A stretch of DNA of 64,000 nt, from positions 321,375-385,374 of the forward strand of contig NZ_KE386627.1 in NCBI RefSeq assembly GCF_000428125.1. Reading direction: 5' to 3'. The stretch is from Bacteroides graminisolvens DSM 19988 = JCM 15093 (GTDB taxonomy: Bacteria; Bacteroidota; Bacteroidia; Bacteroidales; Bacteroidaceae). Of the stretch, positions 19,458 through 27,567 are shown piece by piece. Under the pieces are notes generated by a model. It was not told where the DNA came from and searched no databases. It saw only the letters and a program-made list of their open reading frames with translations. Position numbers and translations under genes: made by a program. Every line of letters begins with the position of its first letter. Position 1 is the first letter of the stretch.

Positions 19458-19814
19458 ATGAAAAAGATTGAAGCAATTATCCGTAAAACCAAGTTCGAAG
19501 AGGTTAAAGACGCACTTCTGGAAGCGGACATTGAATGGTTCTCTTATTATGACGTAAGAGGGGTAGGAAAAGCAAGACAAGGACGTATCTATCGTGGAGT
19601 GGTATATGATACCAGCTTTATTGAAAGAACCTTGATTTCTATTGTTGTACGCGACAAAAATGCAGAGAAGACTGTACAAGCGATAATCAAATCGGCTCAG
19701 ACCGGTGAAATTGGAGATGGAAGAATCTTTGTTATTCCCATTGAAGATTCCATTCGTATCCGTACCGGTGAGAGAGGTGACATTGCACTTTATAATGCAG
19801 AACAAGAGAAGTAA
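19458..19814 (+). CDS. glnK: P-II family nitrogen regulatory protein
   Basis: Small trimeric sensor of 2-oxoglutarate and ATP/ADP that in other bacteria plugs the ammonium channel AmtB. The 118-residue product shows the core KKIEAIIRKTKFEEVKDAL, a T-loop with Tyr45 (RIYRG) and Tyr50 (VVYDTSF), which aligns with the uridylylated Tyr51 of E. coli, and the TGEIGDGRIFV and IRIRTGERGD nucleotide-binding segments. The frame is open from 19386, but the extension is unlike P-II, so I use the ATG at 19458. It lies 49 bp before amt. Whether Tyr50 is modified cannot be told. Confidence 0.92.
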   Translation: MKKIEAIIRKTKFEEVKDALLEADIEWFSYYDVRGVGKARQGRIYRGVVYDTSFIERTLISIVVRDKNAEKTVQAIIKSAQTGEIGDGRIFVIPIEDSIRIRTGERGDIALYNAEQEK

Positions 19815-19863
19815 AATCAGGTTTGACAATAGGTATAATATATAAAATATAAGATTCACGATT

Positions 19864-21288
19864 ATGGATACATATAAAAAACATAGCATTGCGAAGCTAT
19901 GGATTGCAGGCGCCATGATGATGGCATTCTTCTTCGCAACAAGTGCCCTGGCACAAGACACGACAGCAGTCGATAGTACTGCGGTAGCCCCGGCAGTGGC
20001 TGAGGCAGTAGCTCCTGCAGCTGAAGCTGCACCCGACACAGTGGGCGATTTGGTTTTAGGACTAAACACTGTATGGATGTTATTGGCAGCAGCCCTTGTG
20101 TTCTTTATGCAGCCCGGTTTTGCTTTAGTGGAAGCTGGTTTTACCCGGTCAAAGAATACAGCCAATATTTTGATGAAGAACTTTGTTGATTTCTTATTAG
20201 GTTCTTTACTTTATTGGGCCATTGGTTTCGGATTGATGTTTGGAGTTGGAGGTTTTGTAGGTGCTCCGCACTTCTTTGACTTGTCTTTCTATTCGGGTAG
20301 TTTACCCACAGAAGGGTTCCTTATTTTCCAAACTGTATTTTGTGCCACGGCTGCTACAATCGTTTCAGGAGCAATGGCTGAGCGTACAAAATTCTCCATG
20401 TATATTGTTTACACAATATTTATTAGTGCTGTAATTTACCCTGTATCCGGTCACTGGACTTGGGGAGGAGGCTGGCTAATGAATGGAGCTGCAGACAGCT
20501 TCATGATGACTACTTTCGGAGCTACATTCCACGATTTCGCAGGTTCTACTATTGTACACTCTGTAGGTGGATGGATTGCTTTAGTAGGTGCTGCCATTCT
20601 CGGTCCGCGTCTTGGAAAATATGGAAAAGACGGTAAATCAAAAGCCATTCCTGGACACAGTCTAACTATTGCAGCATTGGGTGTATTTATCTTATGGTTC
20701 GGATGGTTTGGATTCAACCCCGGCTCACAGCTGGCAGCAGCAACTGAGACTGATCGCGTTGCCATATCACATGTGTTCCTTACCACAAACTTGGCGGCTT
20801 GTGCAGGTGGTGTATTTTCATTGTTACTGAGCTGGGTAAAATACAGTAAACCATCTTTGTCATTGACTTTGAATGGCATTTTGGCCGGACTAGTAGGTAT
20901 CACAGCAGGGTGTGATCTTGTTTCCCCGCTTAGCGCAGTAATTATTGGTGCCATTTGTGGAGTGGTTATGATTTACTCAGTTGAATTTATTGAGAAAGTG
21001 TTGAAAATAGACGATCCCGTTGGTGCTTCTTCGGTTCACGGAGTATGCGGTTTTTTGGGTACAGTGATGACCGGTTTATTTGCTGCCGAAGGCGGATTAT
21101 TCTTTGGTGGTGGTACTTCACTCTTATTGGCTCAGTTATTCGGTGCAGTTCTTATCGGAGTATGGGCAGCAGGTATGGGCTTCATCCTGTTTAAGGTTCT
21201 CGACAAAGTACATGGTCTTCGTGTTACGGCACGTATTGAAGAAGAAGGATTGGACATTTACGAACATGGCGAATCCGCTTACAACTAA
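19864..21288 (+). CDS. amtB: Ammonium transporter
   Basis: Inner-membrane ammonia channel of the Amt/Mep/Rh family. The 474-residue protein has a cleavable signal peptide (to about residue 30, TSALAQ), an Ala/Pro-rich linker of about 30 residues, then 11 expected membrane helices with MQPGFALVEAGFTRSKN, the first pore histidine in STIVHSVGGW and the second in SSVHGVCGF, and FGFNPGSQ. P-II just upstream and glnN just downstream are the classic partners, consistent with P-II gating. Confidence 0.95.
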   Translation: MDTYKKHSIAKLWIAGAMMMAFFFATSALAQDTTAVDSTAVAPAVAEAVAPAAEAAPDTVGDLVLGLNTVWMLLAAALVFFMQPGFALVEAGFTRSKNTANILMKNFVDFLLGSLLYWAIGFGLMFGVGGFVGAPHFFDLSFYSGSLPTEGFLIFQTVFCATAATIVSGAMAERTKFSMYIVYTIFISAVIYPVSGHWTWGGGWLMNGAADSFMMTTFGATFHDFAGSTIVHSVGGWIALVGAAILGPRLGKYGKDGKSKAIPGHSLTIAALGVFILWFGWFGFNPGSQLAAATETDRVAISHVFLTTNLAACAGGVFSLLLSWVKYSKPSLSLTLNGILAGLVGITAGCDLVSPLSAVIIGAICGVVMIYSVEFIEKVLKIDDPVGASSVHGVCGFLGTVMTGLFAAEGGLFFGGGTSLLLAQLFGAVLIGVWAAGMGFILFKVLDKVHGLRVTARIEEEGLDIYEHGESAYN

Positions 21289-21297
21289 AATATATTA

Positions 21298-21327
21298 TCC
21301 CGGACGGGCTTGGCCGCCTTTCCGGGA
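21298..21327 (+). other. Intercistronic hairpin between amt and glnN
   Basis: TCCCGGA (21298-21304) and TCCGGGA (21321-21327) form a perfect 7-bp GC-rich stem around a 16-nt loop, 9 bp after the amt stop and 51 bp before glnN. There is no T tract, so it is more likely an RNA-processing or stability element, or a partial terminator, than a full stop. Confidence 0.5.
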
Positions 21328-21378
21328 ACGAAGAAAGAGTTACTTAAAAGTTTTTATCAACAAATCAAATTTCAAATT

Positions 21379-23568
21379 ATGTCAAAATTAAGATTTAGAG
21401 TCGTTGAAACAGCCTTCAAAAAGAAAGCTGTGGAGGTAGCTGTACCGGCCGAGCGCCCTTCAGAGTATTTTGGAAAATTCGTGTTTAACCGCACCAAAAT
21501 GTACAAGTACCTTCCTGGCAAAGTTTACCAGAAATTAGTTGACGCTATTGACAACGGTACTGCACTTGATCGCACTATTGCCGATGATGTGGCAGCCGGT
21601 ATGAAAAAATGGGCCATTGAAATGGGAGCTACCCATTACACACACTGGTTCCATCCTTTGACAGAAGGCACTGCCGAAAAGCATGATGCATTTGTTGAGC
21701 ATGATGGCAAAGGTGGAATGATGGAAGAATTCTCGGGCAAATTGTTGGTTCAACAGGAACCAGATGCATCGAGTTTCCCTAACGGTGGTATCCGTAACAC
21801 TTTCGAAGCTAGAGGATACTCTGCTTGGGATCCCTCCTCACCTGCATTTATTGTTGACGATACCTTGTGTATCCCAACCATATTCATAGCCTACACCGGC
21901 GAATCTTTAGACTATAAAGCTCCTCTTTTGAAAGCATTGAGAGCTGTTGATAAAGCTGCTGTTGAAGTATGCCACTACTTCAATCCTGAAGTGAAAAAAG
22001 TATATGCTTATTTGGGCTGGGAACAAGAATACTTCTTGGTTGATGAAGGCTTGTACGCTGCACGTCCCGATTTATTGCTTACCGGACGTACTTTAATGGG
22101 TCACGACAGTGCTAAAAATCAACAGTTGGAAGATCACTACTTTGGTGCTATTCCTACTCGTGTAGCTGCTTTCATGAAAGACCTTGAAATTGAATCATTA
22201 AAGCTTGGTATTCCTGTTAAAACCCGCCACAACGAAGTTGCTCCAAACCAATTTGAACTTGCGCCAATCTACGAAGAATGTAACCTGGCTGTTGATCACA
22301 ACATGCTTATCATGTCTGTTATGCGCAAAGTATCACGTCGTCATGGTTTCCGCGTGCTGTTGCACGAAAAACCTTTCAAAGGCGTAAACGGTTCAGGTAA
22401 ACACAATAACTGGTCATTGGGAACCGATACCGGCGTACTGTTGATGGGACCGGGCAAAACTCCTGAAGAAAACCTTCGTTTCATTACATTCGTTGTTAAC
22501 ACCCTGATGGCTGTTTACAAACACAACGGAGTGCTTAAAGCAAGTATCTCAAGTGCTACTAATGCACACCGTTTGGGAGCCAACGAAGCACCTCCCGCAA
22601 TCATCTCTTCTTTCTTAGGCAAACAGCTTACACAAGTTTTGCAGCACATTGCCGAAAGCACAAAAGATGATTTGATCAGCTTAAGCGGCAAACAAGGATT
22701 GAAGTTGGATATTCCACAAATTCCTGAATTGCTGATTGACAACACTGATCGTAACCGTACTTCTCCTTTTGCTTTCACAGGTAACCGTTTTGAATTCCGT
22801 GCAGTAGGTTCTGAAGCAAACTGTGCATCGGCCATGATTGCTCTTAATGCTGCTTTAGCTGAGCAATTGGTTAAGTTCAAAAAAGACGTTGATACTTTGA
22901 TTGACAAAGGTGAACCGAAGATTTCTGCTATTCTCGAGATTATCCGCGGATACATCAAAGAGTGCAAGAACATCCATTTCGATGGTAACGGATACAGCGA
23001 CGAATGGAAAGTTGAAGCAGCTAAACGCGGTTTGGACTGTGAAACAAGCGTTCCAGTTATCTTCGATAATTACTTGAAACCCGAAACCATTGCCATGTTT
23101 GAGGCTACCGGTGTTCTTACCAAAAAAGAACTCGAAGCACGCAACGAGGTCAAATGGGAAACATATACTAAGAAAATTCAAATTGAAGCACGTGTGTTGG
23201 GCGACTTAGCCATGAACCACATCATTCCCGTGGCAACGCAATATCAAAGCGATTTGATTGACAACGTGTACAAAATGAAGAACCTGTTCCCGGGTGAAAA
23301 AGCTGATAAGCTTTCTGCTAAAAACCTTGAGTTGATTGAGGAAATTGCAGACCGTACAGCATACATCAAAGAACATGTTGACGCCATGATTGAAGCTCGT
23401 AAAGTAGCTAACAAGATCGAGAGCGAACGTGAAAAAGCAGTTGTTTATCACGATAAGATTGTTCCTATGCTGGAAGAAATCAGATATCACATTGATAAGC
23501 TTGAGTTAATTGTCGACAACCAAATGTGGACACTGCCTAAGTACAGAGAACTCTTGTTCATCAGATAA
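21379..23568 (+). CDS. glnN: Glutamine synthetase type III
   Basis: Makes glutamine from glutamate, ammonia and ATP. The 729-residue length, about 280 longer than type I enzymes, and the order of motifs identify the GSIII family first seen in Bacteroides: KKWAIEMGATHYTHWFHPLT, GGIRNTFEARGYSAWDP, WEQEYFLVD, NEVAPNQFELAP, GVNGSGKHNNWS and NRTSPFAFTGNRFEFRAVGS. I chose the ATG at 21379 (MSKLRFRVVETAFKKK); an in-frame ATG at 21310 would add 23 residues across the hairpin. It ends the nitrogen island and is followed by a terminator. Confidence 0.97.
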   Translation: MSKLRFRVVETAFKKKAVEVAVPAERPSEYFGKFVFNRTKMYKYLPGKVYQKLVDAIDNGTALDRTIADDVAAGMKKWAIEMGATHYTHWFHPLTEGTAEKHDAFVEHDGKGGMMEEFSGKLLVQQEPDASSFPNGGIRNTFEARGYSAWDPSSPAFIVDDTLCIPTIFIAYTGESLDYKAPLLKALRAVDKAAVEVCHYFNPEVKKVYAYLGWEQEYFLVDEGLYAARPDLLLTGRTLMGHDSAKNQQLEDHYFGAIPTRVAAFMKDLEIESLKLGIPVKTRHNEVAPNQFELAPIYEECNLAVDHNMLIMSVMRKVSRRHGFRVLLHEKPFKGVNGSGKHNNWSLGTDTGVLLMGPGKTPEENLRFITFVVNTLMAVYKHNGVLKASISSATNAHRLGANEAPPAIISSFLGKQLTQVLQHIAESTKDDLISLSGKQGLKLDIPQIPELLIDNTDRNRTSPFAFTGNRFEFRAVGSEANCASAMIALNAALAEQLVKFKKDVDTLIDKGEPKISAILEIIRGYIKECKNIHFDGNGYSDEWKVEAAKRGLDCETSVPVIFDNYLKPETIAMFEATGVLTKKELEARNEVKWETYTKKIQIEARVLGDLAMNHIIPVATQYQSDLIDNVYKMKNLFPGEKADKLSAKNLELIEEIADRTAYIKEHVDAMIEARKVANKIESEREKAVVYHDKIVPMLEEIRYHIDKLELIVDNQMWTLPKYRELLFIR

Positions 23569-23631
23569 AGATAAGAATCTAGATAATCTAAAAATTATCT
23601 ATTTCTTTTGTTGGTTGTTTTAAGTTTGCAG

Positions 23632-23675
23632 GAGAGGGGTGCCGTGAGGTAGTCCTCTTCTCTTTTTTTAGAAAT
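23632..23675 (+). terminator. Terminator after glnN
   Basis: A hairpin of GAGAGGGG with CCTCTTCTC (one bulge) around a 14-nt loop, followed by a run of seven T residues at about 23663-23669. It lies about 65 bp after the glnN stop. A small AGATAAT/ATTATCT palindrome (23581-23600) precedes it. Confidence 0.75.
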
Positions 23676-23789
23676 CAATATTTCAAATAACGCCGGCAGA
23701 TTTAATATTACATCCAAAAGCTTGCTCCTCTACCCTATTGCTAGCTTCTTTTATTGGCATGACAGCCAATTGCAACCACTTAAAAAATT

Positions 23790-23880
23790 GCTCGGGGCAA
23801 TTTGACAACAGCTCGGGGCAATTGAGTGAATTGGTCGTTGCAATCGAACCAATTGCTCGTGGCAATTTTCTACTCAATTA
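23790..23880. repeat. Four-unit 21-22 bp tandem array
   Basis: Units start at 23790, 23811, 23833 and 23855. The first two share GCTCGGGGCAATT exactly, the fourth has GCTCGTGGCAATT and the third is decayed (GGTCGTTGCAAT). Spacing of 21, 22 and 22 bp is two helical turns. Two units also form AATTGC-5 nt-GCAATT hairpins (23786-23802 and 23851-23867), and a larger AATTGGT/ACCAATT pair spans unit three. No spacer diversity, so not a CRISPR array. Confidence 0.75.
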
Positions 23881-24091
23881 CATGCATGTACGGGCCCTGA
23901 ACAGGCATGCTTTCAAGTTTGCCTGAAATCATTTGGCAAAGAAAAGCATAAAAAACAAGTTAGGTGCAGGACAAATGTCCACACCCAAACTTTTTTTTTA
24001 TTTTTCTTTTAGGGAGCAAAAAACGTGAAATTGAAATAGAAGCATCACATTCTGTGACACCCCAAAAAACAACTGCTACTGCTTTCTTTTT

Positions 24092-24117
24092 CTTCTTCGG
24101 CAGAAGAAGTTTTTTCT
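24092..24117 (+). terminator. Orphan terminator-like hairpin
   Basis: CTTCTTC (24092-24098) and GAAGAAG (24103-24109) with a GGCA loop, followed by TTTTTTTC. It looks like a plus-strand intrinsic terminator but no plus-strand gene lies between it and glnN; it may be a back-up for glnN read-through or protect against transcription into the convergent gene. Confidence 0.5.
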
Positions 24118-24241
24118 TTATTTCTTCTATACTTTACTCTTCTTTTCTCTTCTATTCTCTTCTCTTCTAGAAATGAGCTTGCAAACAATTGATAATCAGC
24201 GTGTTACAAAAGCCATTTTTTGCATGTTTTTTAGTTGTTTT

Positions 24242-24823
24242 TTAAGCTTCATCTTCAATGATTTCTGCATCTTCAACCGGAGCAATCATTTTATTTTGAG
24301 GCTTCAATCTTAGGAATTTAAACCAGTTAATAAGTTCTGCAATGGCATAGACTAAACAAGTAATTCCAATGATGATAAAGGTCGTATTTAATGTTTCAAC
24401 TGGATTTAATAAAATAATGATTCCTGCCAAGAGTATAAGTACCGGAATCACGTAAAACAGTCCCGGTACTCTCACCCATTTCCTAGCTGAAAACAGTGAA
24501 GCAATTTGTTGTATGCCGGCCATGATCAGTATGAATCCCAATAGGAACATTAGTATATTGACAAAGAAATCGGGCATAATAACCAACCACAAACCTAAGA
24601 GAATGCTTCCCACGGCCTCAATCGGAAAACGTGTAGAAAGCTCAGGCATATTTTTATTTGCAAAATAGCCCACCGTACTTATTATTCCGGGAATAATAAA
24701 TAAAATCCCTATGGTTATGGCCATGTAATTAGCAGCCGCATCCGGCCAAACGACCAATACCAAGCCTATAATCATGGCAAATATGATTCTCATCAAAGAA
24801 TTATTCACTGTTTTCATGCTCAT
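24242..24823 (-). CDS. DUF308 (HdeD-like) integral membrane protein
   Basis: A 193-residue inner-membrane protein with six likely helices in three pairs, separated by repeated short motifs (VVWPDAAANYMAITIGILFIIPG; VIMPDFFVNILMFLLGFILI; LNPVETLNTTFIIIGITCLV). This WPD/MPD/NP repeat is typical of the DUF308/HdeD family. The tail is acidic (EDAEIIEDEA). In E. coli HdeD is linked to acid resistance; function here is unknown. It follows the alcohol dehydrogenase gene by 21 bp on the same strand. Confidence 0.82.
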   Translation of the reverse strand: MSMKTVNNSLMRIIFAMIIGLVLVVWPDAAANYMAITIGILFIIPGIISTVGYFANKNMPELSTRFPIEAVGSILLGLWLVIMPDFFVNILMFLLGFILIMAGIQQIASLFSARKWVRVPGLFYVIPVLILLAGIIILLNPVETLNTTFIIIGITCLVYAIAELINWFKFLRLKPQNKMIAPVEDAEIIEDEA

Positions 24824-24844
24824 TAGTTATTAAGGATTTATCAA

Positions 24845-25990
24845 TTAAAGACAACTTTCAAGTATCTGCCTGGCTACCGCGGCGGTTACCTTACCGTTTT
24901 CGCCGTAAGCCACATTACGTTCGGTAAATCGTTTCTCAATTTCGTTGATGGTAGCTTCACCAATTTGTTCTTCATTAAGGCGCGTAGTGAGTCCTAATGA
25001 ACGGAAAAACTCTTCAGTTTTGGCAATAGCTTTGTTGATACGTTCTTCATTGCTTCCGGTGCTAATTTGCCATACCCTTTCAGCATATTGTAGAATCTTA
25101 CCGGCTTTATCTTCTTTTAAAACTCGCAGCGTAGCCGGATAAACAATGGCCAGCGTATGTCCGTGCGACAAGCCGTGAAGTGCTGTCAGTTCATGCCCAA
25201 TCATGTGTGTGCCCCAGTCTTGCGATACACCCATGGCAATAAATCCGTTCAAGGCCATGGTAGCAGAAAGCATAAAATCGGCCATCAACTGATAATCAGT
25301 TTTGTTTTCACGAATTTTAGGTGCAATTTCAATCAACGTCTGCAAAATAGATTCTGCCCACCTGTCCATCAGGCGAGATTGCCCCGGAGTTGTCATGTAT
25401 TGCTCCATTACATGCACAAACGTATCAGCCAATCCGCAGGCAATCTGATGATCGGGCAACGTAAAGGTTACTTCCGGATCAAGAATAGAGAACACCGGAT
25501 AATTAGCAAAAAAAGCATGCTTCTCTTTCTTTTCATAGCTAGAGATAACAGCACCGTTATTCATCTCAGAACCCGTAGCAGGTAGTGTAAGCACCGTTGC
25601 TAAAGGCACTGTTCCCGCAGCAGGCTTACCAGCAAGTACCATATCCCAGGCATCACCGTCGTACAACAAACCGGCAGAAATCAGTTTAGTTCCGTCAATG
25701 ACCGATCCACCACCTACTGCCAACAAAAAATCGACTTTCTTCTCTTTACCCAAAGCAATAGCTTTGCGCAGAGTTTCAATAGAAGGATTGGGCTCAATTC
25801 CCCAAAATTCAACGGTATTATAGCCTTGTAAGGCTTTTATTACCTGATCATAAACTCCATTCTTTTTTACACTACCTCCGCCAAAGGTAATCATGATACT
25901 TTTGTCTTTGGGTATTTCATTTGATAGAGTGGCAATGGTACCCTTGCCCATAATTAACTTGACGGGATTCTGAAAACTAAAATTGTACAT
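24845..25990 (-). CDS. Iron-containing alcohol dehydrogenase (YqhD/butanol dehydrogenase type)
   Basis: NAD(P)H-dependent aldehyde/alcohol oxidoreductase of group III. The 381-residue product starts MYNFSFQNPVKLIMGKG, has the cofactor motif GGGSVIDGTKLIS (with GGGSVKKNG earlier) and metal ligands in ADTFVHVMEQ, and the two histidines of ALHGLSHGHTLAIV. Start, length and the FQNP beginning match YqhD-like enzymes, which reduce aldehydes, often as detoxification. The true substrate is not visible. First gene of a two-gene unit with the DUF308 protein. Confidence 0.88.
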   Translation of the reverse strand: MYNFSFQNPVKLIMGKGTIATLSNEIPKDKSIMITFGGGSVKKNGVYDQVIKALQGYNTVEFWGIEPNPSIETLRKAIALGKEKKVDFLLAVGGGSVIDGTKLISAGLLYDGDAWDMVLAGKPAAGTVPLATVLTLPATGSEMNNGAVISSYEKKEKHAFFANYPVFSILDPEVTFTLPDHQIACGLADTFVHVMEQYMTTPGQSRLMDRWAESILQTLIEIAPKIRENKTDYQLMADFMLSATMALNGFIAMGVSQDWGTHMIGHELTALHGLSHGHTLAIVYPATLRVLKEDKAGKILQYAERVWQISTGSNEERINKAIAKTEEFFRSLGLTTRLNEEQIGEATINEIEKRFTERNVAYGENGKVTAAVARQILESCL

Positions 25991-26113
25991 AGCTACACTT
26001 TTTGATTTTAAATTAATATGCTATAAAAATACTCATTTTGAAATAAAACAGCAAGGAAGAAGAAATGTTCTACAAACTTTTTTCAGGTCGACACAAAAAA
26101 AAGTAAGATTTTG

Positions 26114-26144
26114 TTTGGTATTAAAATCAATCTGATTACATTTG
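26114..26144 (+). promoter_or_regulatory. trp operon promoter
   Basis: TTTG at 26114-26117 and TACATTTG at 26137-26144 are separated by 19 nt, a full match to the Bacteroidetes TTTG/N19-21/TAnnTTTG promoter. The start site should fall near 26151, giving about 17 nt before the leader-peptide ATG. Confidence 0.82.
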
Positions 26145-26167
26145 CAACCGAATAAGAACAAAATATA

Positions 26168-26233
26168 ATGAGAACAATTTTAGTAAATACAGGTTGGTGG
26201 CGCTACTTACAACTCCATAAGGTCGTAAGGTAG
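26168..26233 (+). CDS. trp leader peptide with tandem Trp codons
   Basis: A 21-codon open frame (ATG 26168-26170, TAG 26231-26233) whose codons 10 and 11 are both TGG (26195-26200). The N-terminal half reads MRTILVNTGWW and the rest RYLQLHKVVR. It lies just after a strong promoter, entirely before the terminator of the trp operon, and its second half codes for the hairpin described next. Its role would be to sense charged tRNA-Trp by ribosome stalling, not to make a functional protein. Confidence 0.85.
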   Translation: MRTILVNTGWWRYLQLHKVVR

Positions 26234-26312
26234 CAGTCTCGTGTATATATACTAAAGAAGATATTACAGTTAAAGAGCCCTGTCGAACTTACGACAGGGC
26301 TCTTTCTTTTTT
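26202..26312 (+). promoter_or_regulatory. trp transcription attenuator (Bacteroid-trp-like)
   Basis: Three mutually exclusive pairings are visible. Hairpin 1:2 pairs 26202-26213 with 26222-26234 (about 11 pairs, one bulge, one mismatch). Segment 2, GTCGTAAG (26222-26229), is the perfect reverse complement of segment 3, CTTACGAC (26288-26295). Segment 3 lies in the loop and upper stem of an intrinsic terminator: 26272-26285 pairs perfectly with 26292-26305 (14 bp), followed by CTTTTTT. A ribosome stalled on the TGG pair would cover segment 1, freeing 2 to pair with 3 and spoil the terminator; one reaching the stop codon covers segment 2 and termination results. From memory, Rfam has a family called Bacteroid-trp at this place; I could not check the match. 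Confidence 0.88.
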
Positions 26313-26344
26313 CAGACAAAAATTATAATATATATAAAAGCATT

Positions 26345-27532
26345 ATGAAAAGTTTTTTAGTAGATCAAAATGGGTATTACGGCGAGTTTGGTGGAGCATA
26401 CATTCCGGAAATTCTTCACAAATGCGTGGAAGACCTGAAGAACAATTATCTGAAAGTTTTGCAGAGTGATGACTTCAAAAAAGAGTTTGAACAACTGTTG
26501 AGAGATTATGTGGGACGCCCTTCTCCGCTGTATTTGGCAAACCGTCTTTCGGAAAAATATGGATGCAAGATTTACCTGAAACGCGAGGATCTTAACCACA
26601 CCGGGGCTCATAAAATAAACAATACCGTGGGACAGATTTTGTTGGCTAAACGGATGGGCAAGAAAAGAATTATTGCCGAAACCGGTGCCGGACAACATGG
26701 AGTAGCTACTGCTACTGTTTGTGCCCTAATGGACCTTGAATGCATTGTTTACATGGGCAAAACGGATGTAGAACGCCAACACATTAATGTTGAAAAAATG
26801 AAAATGTTGGGAGCTACAGTGGTTCCTGTTACGTCGGGAAACATGACGTTGAAAGATGCCACTAACGAAGCCATACGCGACTGGTGTTGTCATCCAGCCG
26901 ATACGTTTTATATTATCGGTTCTACGGTTGGTCCTCACCCCTATCCGGACATGGTAGCCCGTTTGCAATCTATCATCAGCGAGGAAATAAAAAAACAGTT
27001 GCTCGAAAAAGAAGGGCGCAATTATCCTGATTACCTGATTGCTTGTGTAGGAGGCGGAAGCAATGCAGCCGGAACCATTTATCATTTTATTGATGACGAA
27101 CGCATTAAGATTGTATTAGCAGAAGCGGGAGGAAAAGGAGTTGACACGGGGCTTACGGCTGCTACCATTCAATTGGGAAAAACGGGTATCATACACGGAG
27201 CACGTACGTATGTTATTCAAAGTGAAGACGGACAAATAGAGGAACCTTATTCTATTTCAGCCGGATTGGATTATCCGGGTATTGGCCCTATTCATGCTAA
27301 TCTAGCCGCACAAAGGAGAGCAACTGTCATTGCAATTAATGACGATGAAGCCATTGAAGCAGCTTATGAATTAACCCGGATTGAAGGAATTATTCCGGCA
27401 TTGGAATCGGCACATGCCTTGGGAGCACTCAAAAAAATGTCTTTTAAGCCCGAAGATGTAGTGGTACTTACCGTATCTGGTCGAGGCGATAAAGATATAG
27501 AGACCTATCTCGATAATGCTCCTGCTCAATAA
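26345..27532 (+). CDS. trpB: Tryptophan synthase beta subunit
   Basis: Condenses indole with serine to give tryptophan, using PLP bound to Lys90 in HTGAHKINNT. The 395-residue product has the usual GEFGGAYIPE, GRPSPLYLANRL, ETGAGQHGVA and the phosphate-binding loop CVGGGSNAAG. First structural gene of the trp operon, starting 33 bp after the attenuator's T tract. trpA is the last gene, so the two subunits of the complex flank the operon, as is usual in Bacteroidales. Confidence 0.97.
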   Translation: MKSFLVDQNGYYGEFGGAYIPEILHKCVEDLKNNYLKVLQSDDFKKEFEQLLRDYVGRPSPLYLANRLSEKYGCKIYLKREDLNHTGAHKINNTVGQILLAKRMGKKRIIAETGAGQHGVATATVCALMDLECIVYMGKTDVERQHINVEKMKMLGATVVPVTSGNMTLKDATNEAIRDWCCHPADTFYIIGSTVGPHPYPDMVARLQSIISEEIKKQLLEKEGRNYPDYLIACVGGGSNAAGTIYHFIDDERIKIVLAEAGGKGVDTGLTAATIQLGKTGIIHGARTYVIQSEDGQIEEPYSISAGLDYPGIGPIHANLAAQRRATVIAINDDEAIEAAYELTRIEGIIPALESAHALGALKKMSFKPEDVVVLTVSGRGDKDIETYLDNAPAQ

Positions 27533-27567
27533 TGAATAAACACTATTACCTTTAAAAACAGGAAATC

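Larger units (their letters stand above)
23569..24241. other. Non-coding gap with repeats and low-complexity DNA
   Basis: A 673-bp stretch with no credible gene. Besides the glnN terminator it holds a four-unit 22-bp tandem array (23790-23880), clustered short palindromes near 23880-23915 (ACATGCATGT, GGGCCC, and a CAGGCA/TGCCTG pair), a TCACA-TTC-TGTGA palindrome near 24046, a second terminator-like hairpin (24092-24117) and a pyrimidine-rich tract to about 24170. The open frames here are short and of odd composition. Confidence 0.6.

Noticed and set aside
19449..20165. Minus-strand open frame of 238 codons opposite the P-II and amt genes
   Set aside because: It lies antisense to two firmly identified genes, has no family motifs and is Ala/Ser/Leu-rich as expected from reading a membrane gene backwards.
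23790..23880. CRISPR array
   Set aside because: Unit spacing is 21-22 bp with no unique spacers, the third unit is degenerate, and no cas gene is in the window.
23738..23926. Short plus-strand open frame of 62 codons across the 22-bp array
   Set aside because: Its sequence is just the translation of the repeat units, without a promoter or known family.
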